Below are positions 57,601-64,000 of a DNA stretch of 64,000 bases, in pieces. Every line of letters starts with the position of its first letter. Position 1 is the stretch's first letter. Source of the DNA: Nemertoderma westbladi (Eukaryota > Xenacoelomorpha > Nemertodermatida > Nemertodermatidae); the NCBI GenBank assembly GCA_032718475.1, contig JAUCBJ010009155.1, positions 1 through 64,000 of the forward strand, given 5' to 3'. The position numbers and the translations under genes were made by a program. Below the pieces are notes generated by a model. The model saw nothing but the letters and a program-made list of their open reading frames with translations. It was not told where the DNA came from and did no database searches.

Positions 57601-57770
57601 GGTCACCACCGTCTATGAGGGGTGTGACACCCGCCATCCAATAAGCTGTGTAGGTTGGTTTTTTTGAGTGCCCGTTACAAGGTCACCACCGTCTATGAGG
57701 GGTGTGACACCTGCCATCCAATAAGCTGTGTAGGTTGGTTTTTTTGAGTGCCCGTTACAAGGTCACCATC
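45655..57770. repeat. Satellite-like array, 80/77-bp unit, right part (about 152 copies)
   Basis: Continues the array after the retrotransposon. 45667-50713 duplicates 35264-40390. From about 51600 to 56950 a longer period appears: the rare CACCTGCC unit recurs at 51721, 52982, 54083, 55026 and 56049, each followed in the same order by CACGCGCC, CTGAGTAGG, TATCAGGGG and GTGTGTCACCC units. The array ends near 57770 with GGTCACCATCCTGAG. Confidence 0.97.
50714..50813. other. Assembly gap, 100 N
   Basis: Exactly 100 N, a usual placeholder for a gap of unknown size, inside the 80-bp array. The duplicated block ends at its left edge. Confidence 0.99.
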
Positions 57771-58192
57771 CTGAGATGGGATATCACTTCTTTATGAAAT
57801 TAATTACAAGTAGCTACGATTAATGAAATGATTTAATATCGTTTTAGAGCCAAATTTCTCGCATCATTGGTTCGCAGGTATTCCACCTCTAAGGTTATTC
57901 AGATTGGTAATTTAAAGTTACCATCTATTGTCTTTCAATTATTTAAATTAATTTGTTGTTACACAATTAAGTATCGCCAATTAATTACAATGATTAATGT
58001 TAATACTATACAACTATAGGAAGGGATTTTTTATTTAAGGACAAATAATTTGTGCTTATAGTTTATATCTTAGCTAATCCGACAAGTTAATACAAACATT
58101 GAATAGGTTTAATTTTACTGTAATAAATATATTACATATTATTTAGGGTTTGTTTGGTAACTCTCATTAAATATAATATATTGATCTGAAGA
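57771..58192 (+). other. Upstream region of kynureninase
   Basis: AT-rich unique sequence between the satellite and the kynureninase start; presumably promoter and 5' UTR, but no element can be assigned. Confidence 0.4.
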
Positions 58193-59569
58193 ATGGGTGA
58201 TAATGAACATCCTGAAGCTATTTTAAAGAATTTAGCAGAAGCAAATAAAATGGAAATTACTGGAAAAGAATTTGCGGAATACCTCGACAGAATCGATGAG
58301 TTAACTAAACTACGCGATGAGTTTGTCTATCCCAAAGTCAAAGAGTCGCAAGGCAATGATGTTGAGGATGAAAACATTGCAATTTACATGTGCGGTAGTT
58401 GTTTGGGTCTCAAACCGAAGCTAGCCGATGTTTACGTCAACCAACAATTAGAGGAATGGGGTCGCAAGGGAGTTGTGGGTCACACTCAAGGTCCTATGCC
58501 ATGGATTGTTTGTGATGAGTTCTGTCGTGAAGGTTTGGCTAATCTAGTCGGAGCTAATATCAATGAGGTTGTCGCCATGAATGCTCTTACGGTTAACTTC
58601 CATCTGGCGTTGAGTGCCTTTTATAAACCCACCAAAACTCGCTATATAATTCTCATGGAAGAACACGCCTTCCCTTCCAATCATTTTGCCGTTGAATCGC
58701 AACTTAAGTTACATGGGTTGAGTGTTAAAGATGCTTTGGTTGTAGTCACGTCTAGACCCGGGGAATATTACCTTAACGATGATGATATTGAAGGAAAAAT
58801 AAATCAACTCGGAGACTCTTTGGCACTGGTTTGCTTCCCTGGGGTTCAGTTTTACACAGGCCAGTTGTTCGACTGCTCCCGTATAGTTGCTGCGAGTCAC
58901 CGCGTAGGGGCGTACGTGGGACTAGACTTGGCGCACGCTATTGGAAATGTACCACTCCATTTACACGACTGGGGAGTGGATTTTGCGGTTTGGTGCTCGT
59001 ATAAGTACCTGAACGCGGGGGCTGGAGGGATAGGGGGATTATTTGTGCACGAGGATAGTAAAGTGGGGCCGGCTTTGTGGGGATGGTGGGGACATAGAGG
59101 GGACACTCGGTTCCAGATGGGACATGACATGGAACCGGAAGGTGGAGTCGCAGCCTGGAGGCTCTCAAACCCATCAATGTTACTCACTGCCACTCTGTGT
59201 GCGGCGCTGGAAGTGTTTATGAAAACGTCTATGGAAAAACTACGGAAGAAATCGATTTTATTGACAGGCTACTTGGAATTCTTAGTTAGGAGATACTTTA
59301 AGTCGGAATCCAGTCGCGCGATTTCTCCAGGAATCTCTCTGGAGATTATCACCCCTTCCGAGGTTCATCGGCGTGGGGCCCAGATGTCGTTGATGTTCTC
59401 TCAGGAAATCGATGTGATCCATGAAGCTTTGGCGCAGTTGGGCGTCATCTGCGATAAACGCAATCCTCGCGTTCTCCGTATCACACCAGTACCACTATAC
59501 AACTCATATTGCGACGTTTATCTTTTCATACAGGCATTACGTAAAGTCGAACACGATTTGTATTCCTGA
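58193..59569 (+). CDS. KYNU: Kynureninase, full length, intronless
   Basis: 458 codons in one uninterrupted frame (human KYNU is about 465). Kynureninase is a cytosolic PLP enzyme that cleaves kynurenine to anthranilate and 3-hydroxykynurenine to 3-hydroxyanthranilate, releasing alanine (tryptophan catabolism towards NAD). Recognisable blocks: YMCGSCLGLKPK; GHTQGPMPW; VVAMNALTVNFHL; CFPGVQFYTGQLFD; GLDLAHAIGNVPLHLHDWGV (PLP-contacting Asp and His); WCSYKYLNAGAGGIGGLFVH with the Schiff-base lysine at residue 271 (human Lys276); RFQMGHDMEPEGGVAAWRLS; C-terminal RRGAQMSL and RNPRVLRITPVPLYNS. The start context GAAGAATGG is a good Kozak match and the length fits the family. No stop or frameshift. 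The gene is multi-exon in vertebrates, so its intronless state here is notable. AATAAA signals at 60119-60129 could end the transcript. Confidence 0.97.
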   Translation: MGDNEHPEAILKNLAEANKMEITGKEFAEYLDRIDELTKLRDEFVYPKVKESQGNDVEDENIAIYMCGSCLGLKPKLADVYVNQQLEEWGRKGVVGHTQGPMPWIVCDEFCREGLANLVGANINEVVAMNALTVNFHLALSAFYKPTKTRYIILMEEHAFPSNHFAVESQLKLHGLSVKDALVVVTSRPGEYYLNDDDIEGKINQLGDSLALVCFPGVQFYTGQLFDCSRIVAASHRVGAYVGLDLAHAIGNVPLHLHDWGVDFAVWCSYKYLNAGAGGIGGLFVHEDSKVGPALWGWWGHRGDTRFQMGHDMEPEGGVAAWRLSNPSMLLTATLCAALEVFMKTSMEKLRKKSILLTGYLEFLVRRYFKSESSRAISPGISLEIITPSEVHRRGAQMSLMFSQEIDVIHEALAQLGVICDKRNPRVLRITPVPLYNSYCDVYLFIQALRKVEHDLYS

Positions 59570-61310
59570 CAGAATGATTTTTAGATGGATAAAACTGTTA
59601 TAGCTACGATACTTTGTGAATTCAGAGCGCTACGAGACTGTATCAAGAAATCTCAAAATAGATGCGGCATTACAACCACTTTATTTCTGTTGTGGGGCGG
59701 GGGGTGTAAAGTAAGATTTATTTCGACGGAATACATAAAACTTGTGTCCCAGTAGGCTTGCCCTTGCCTTATGACTGTTTCATACAACGTCTCTATCAAA
59801 TGGAAAAACAATTGTTTTATTGTTGTGGTTAGGTTGTATTGGCCAAGCCTTAAACCTAATTAAAAGTGTCATGTAATTAAATCATAAAATTAAGAAATTT
59901 AGGACATTATTACCATGCGCGGCTCTTAGATTTTAACTTGATAGGATTACATTACAATTTTAATTAAGGTTTTGGCTGCACTACTGTAACCTGCTCAAAA
60001 AAATCGCCAACTTAAGACATGAGATGCCCAGTACACTAGTTGTCTGGACTCGAGTTGTGTATGTGTGTACACCACTTGTCTGGGCACTGAATTGTCTTTT
60101 TATTATTTATAAATTTATAATAAAATAAATTGCCATGTTAAAGAACAAGTCCCAACGTGGCGTGCAGTTAATCCGTTGGTAAAATTACGAATATACCAGA
60201 CAAATAAAATTATGGTAAAATTACTAATATACAATAATGTAAGTTGGTTGTGTAAATACCATACGTGGTAAATTTTCTTGAAATTAGTTAAAATAAGAGG
60301 TTCCATCAATTTTTAAGTTACTACGAATTATTTTCAGTTTGTAGCGCCAAGTTTTGATTGCGGGAGGTTAAACACGTTTTGAATAAAGCTCACGTTAAAA
60401 TCCATCCCATGTCTATCCAGCCCGTCTATCTCTGTTGTAGTTGTTTACGAGTGAACTTAGTCGTATTGAGAGAAACTGGTCTTGGGAGAACAATGAAGTT
60501 CTTTCTGTCTGTCTGATACACTCTCATTAGCTACTATAGGTGGTATGACACGTGTATCTTACCAACACGTTAGCTACAAGAAGTCGGATGAGGGTTCCAT
60601 TGGTACAATATTCCCAGAGTATAATCCTATGTTTGATGCATAGATATCAAAAGAGATAGCCCTTGTTTGCACCAGGAGGTCAAAACTGCACAGTTTGAAA
60701 GATATGGGCCATATGGGGAAGGCCGCCGTAAAATCATTGGACCAAAATCTCATTCATCAAACTTTCATTAAATGAGTACCATTTTCGTATGGGGAGTATA
60801 GTTATGGGGGGGACATTGGAAATATGTCGCTAGTCTTTCTGAGTAATCCCTAGCCCATGATTAGAGGTTGTGACCATGACCTCTTTCTTGGGAGTTGCCA
60901 GGATGTTCACATAGTTATGAGGTAGTTGCTACACGATCTATTCCCCGTATTTGTACATAGACAGTTTATTCAATATAATTTACTCTACCTGTCAACAAAG
61001 TCCAATGTTTTCTTAAAATAATCAGTGAACCTTAATCAGTTCATCTAAATTATTGTTTGAAAACAATATAGAGAATAATACAGTAACAGATTTAATATCA
61101 TATATTAAGTTGTTATAAAGAATGCCGTATTCATCTAATAGAAACAATATGTTTTATATTATATTAATTAAATATAATTGTTCCATTGTGCTTATATGTT
61201 ATATTTCGAATAATTATTCCATCACAATGCCTTGTAGTTCATTTTCCATCAGGTTTTTTAAACAAAGTCAACATTAAGCTCACCTGGTTTTGATCATATC
61301 CTGGAATTGT
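59570..61310 (+). other. Kynureninase 3' flank, no further gene
   Basis: Probable 3' UTR with two overlapping AATAAA hexamers at 60119-60129. The remainder, to 61310, shows no recognisable gene or repeat. Confidence 0.45.
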
Positions 61311-63024
61311 TGATCACAAGGTCAATAATAATCACTTTCATTCAGCGAAGCCAGACAGACGCACCTTGGAGCCCCGATCGGTCAATAATAATCACCTTCA
61401 TTCGGCGAAGGCAGACAGACGCACCTTGGAGCCCCGATCGGTCAATAATAATCACGTTCATTCGGCGAAGGCAGACAGACGCACCTTGGAGCCCCGATCG
61501 GTCAATAATAATCACGTTCATTCGGCGTAGGCAGACAGATACACCTTGGTGCCCCGATCGGTCAATAATAATCACGTTCATTCGGCGAAGGCAGACAGAT
61601 ACACCTTGATGCCCCGATCGGTCAATAATAATCACGTTCATTCGGCGAAGGCAGACAGACGCACCTTGGAGCCCCGATCATAAGGTCAATAATATCACAT
61701 TCATTCGACGAAGGCAGACAGACGCACCTTGGAGCCCCGATCATAAGGTCAATAATATCACATTCATTCGACGAAGGCAGACAGACGCACGTTGGTGCCC
61801 CGATCGGTCAATAATAATCACGTTCATTCGGCGAAGGCAGACAGACGCACCTTGGAGCCCCGATCGGTCAATAATAATCACGTTCATTCGGCGAAGGCAG
61901 ACAGACGCACCTTGGAGCCCCGATCGGTCAATAATAATCACGTTCATTCGGCGAAGGCAGACAGACGCACCTTGGAGCCCCGATCATAAGGGTCAATAAT
62001 AATCACTTTCATTCAGCGAAGGCAGACAGACGCACCTTGGCCCCGATCGGTCAATAATAATCACGTTCATTCGGCGTAGGCAGACAGATACACCTTGGTG
62101 CCCCGATCATAGGGTCAATTATAATCACGTTCATTCGGTGAAGGCAGACAGACGCACCTTGGAGCCCCGATCGGTCAATAATAATCACGTTCATTCGGCG
62201 TAGGCAGACAGATACACCTTGGTGCCCCGATCGGTCAATAATAATCACGTTCATTCGGCGAAGGCAGACAGACGCACCTTGGTGCCCCGATCGGTCAATA
62301 ATAATCACGTTCATTCGGCGAAGGCAGACAGACGCACCTTGGAGCCCCGATCGGTCAATAATAATCACGTTCATTCGGCGAAGGCAGACAGACGCACCTT
62401 GGAGCCCCGATCATAAGGTCAATAATATCACATTCATTCGACGAAGGCAGAGAGACGCACCTTGGTGCCCCGATCGGTCAATAATAATCACGTTCATTCG
62501 GCGAAGGCAGACAGACGCACCTTGGAGCCCCGATCATAGGGTCAATAATAATCACGTTCATTCGGCGAAGGCAGACAGACGCATCTTGGAGCCCCGATCA
62601 TAAGGTCAATAATATCACATTCATTCGACGAAGGCAGAGAGACGCACCTTGGTGCCCCGATCGGTCAATAATAATCACGTTCATTCGGCGAAGGCAGACA
62701 GACGCACCTCGGAGCCCCGATCATAAGGTCAATAATATCACATTCATTCGACGAAGGCAGAGAGACGCACCTTGGTGCCCCGATCGGTCAATAATAATCA
62801 CGTTCATTCGGCGAAGGCAGACAGACACACCTTGGAGCCCCGATCATAGGGTCAATAATATCACATTCATTCGGCGAAGGCAGACAGACGCACCTTGGTG
62901 CCCCGATCGGTCAATAATAATCACGTTCATTCGGCGAAGGCAGACAGACGCACCTTGGAGCCCCGATCGGTAAATTATAATCACGTTCATTCGGCGAAGG
63001 CAGACAGACGCACCTTGGAGCCCC
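61311..63024. repeat. Minisatellite, 60-63-bp unit, about 28 copies
   Basis: The unit contains GGTCAATAATAATCACGTTC, ATTCGGCGAAGGCAGACAGA and CGCACCTTGGAGCCCCGATC. A second type has an ATAAGG joint, AATATCACATTC and TTCGACGAAGG. The two types alternate in the right half (62400-62900). Direct joins create the palindrome CCGATCGG. Open frames on both strands are by-products. Confidence 0.97.
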
Positions 63025-64000
63025 TTTTGGCAGTCAAGATAACATTGAACAACTACAGTAGGCCTATCTGCAAAGAAGAACAGGTAATTTAATATCATTT
63101 TTGTGGACTTATTTTTCATTTCAGTGGGAGACACCGACTGATTTGAAGTTCTGTGTGACTAGACTATTCACTAGACTAGTCATATTTCTCTTTATTCTCG
63201 AAGAATTCTATTGTTGACTATATACTTCCGAATATCTACAAAGGTATCCAAATTGGATTGAGATATTTCGACCCACAAATATTAAATCACAAATATTTAA
63301 TATTAGGCCTAATTTTCTTTGACATAATTATTCACCATGCCTAGGAATCGTATGTATTGACATGTAATTTAATACACAATGTCTTATATAGAGTTAATAA
63401 TTTATTTAATAGGTTCCAAGGTGCCACAATATGTGGGGCGAGCCACAAAAGTAAGCGAGCTTAGCATACGGGTACCACTAACTCAATTGGTGTGTCTGTC
63501 GTTCTGTTGTGTTCAATTTTAAACGTTAATAACTCAGTCAAATCTTTATGAAATCTATCCAAACTTGGTACACATGTTGTTAGTCAAAAGTTTAGAGATT
63601 TTCCAAGTTGAATTTGGGTGTGGCCTTCGAGAAGCCAAGAAAATAACAGTTAATTAATTAAATTAAAATTAATTAAGTTGGTTAGGGTAAAAACAGCATT
63701 TCAACATGACTTTTAATGGAAATTAATTATTTTATAGTATAAGATAAAAATAATTATACTTAAAAATTATACAGCTGTAATCCCCATACCCCATTCCATT
63801 ATAGTTTCCAATTAGTCCAAGTGATTTGCTTTAAGTAGTGTGTTTTTAATTGATCTAAACGTAATTAAGTTATCAAAATGCCCTGGCCACTCTACACTTC
63901 CCTCATTCCTTGGCATGCTTGCTATTGCCTATAGTTTGGGAACCAGTCCAATTATCTCCCCACTACTTGGCAACGAGTGATTACATATATATATGACTTA
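63025..64000. other. Non-coding AT-rich end of window
   Basis: No gene recognised. 63420-63640 (GTGGGGCGAGCCACAAAAG..., AATAACTCAGTCAAATC..., CCAAACTTGGTACACATG) reads like part of an interspersed repeat, but nothing in the window pairs with it. Confidence 0.35.

Noticed and set aside
33671-57770. Telomeric repeat
   Set aside because: No TTAGGG-type units; period is 80/77 bp and the array lies between genes.
58897-59193. Antisense open frames over kynureninase
   Set aside because: Shadows of a clear full-length enzyme on the + strand.

Overview
The window is nuclear DNA of an AT-rich animal genome: multi-exon genes with GT-AG introns, non-LTR retrotransposons, a tRNA-derived SINE and an extreme load of minisatellites. 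By my boundaries about 36 of 64 kb (roughly 56%) is tandem repeat. The SINE's central motif resembles those known from cephalopod and other molluscan SINEs, so I lean towards a lophotrochozoan, possibly a mollusc. The protein genes fit any invertebrate metazoan.

Three host genes can be read. (1) A VAP (VAMP-associated protein A/B) gene on the + strand has six coding exons between 9010 and 27250, giving about 262 residues: MSP domain, Pro/Ser-rich linker, coiled coil and C-terminal tail anchor. Its introns are packed with minisatellites and a broken L2/CR1-like retrotransposon. (2) A spinster-like MFS transporter lies on the - strand (about 26658 to 23970), wholly inside the last VAP intron. 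(3) An intronless, full-length kynureninase lies on the + strand at 58193-59569.

Layout: 1-9000 holds short repeats, a 307-bp direct duplication, a nested fold-back element (about 2641-4222) and a 35-bp minisatellite. 9010-27250 is the VAP gene with the nested spinster gene. 28231-33311 holds three minisatellites (40-, 20- and 15-bp units). 33671-57770 is one 80/77-bp satellite-like array of about 255 units, interrupted by an intact 3.76-kb RTE-like retrotransposon (41896-45654, with target-site duplication) and by a 100-N gap. 58193-59569 is kynureninase. 61311-63024 is a 60-bp minisatellite.

The strongest unusual signals are these. Two VAP intronic arrays are built from copies of the gene's own splice junctions (exon 3 acceptor and exon 5 donor). 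A 5.3-kb array was built from retrotransposon coding sequence. Two neighbouring arrays carry exact higher-order periods (520 bp and 1,040 bp). A roughly 5-kb near-identical block of the 80-bp array starts at the retrotransposon's 3' end and stops at the N gap, which looks like a haplotype or assembly duplication. The genes have no evident shared pathway: VAP acts at ER contact sites, spinster proteins are lysosomal or plasma-membrane lipid transporters, and kynureninase is in tryptophan catabolism.
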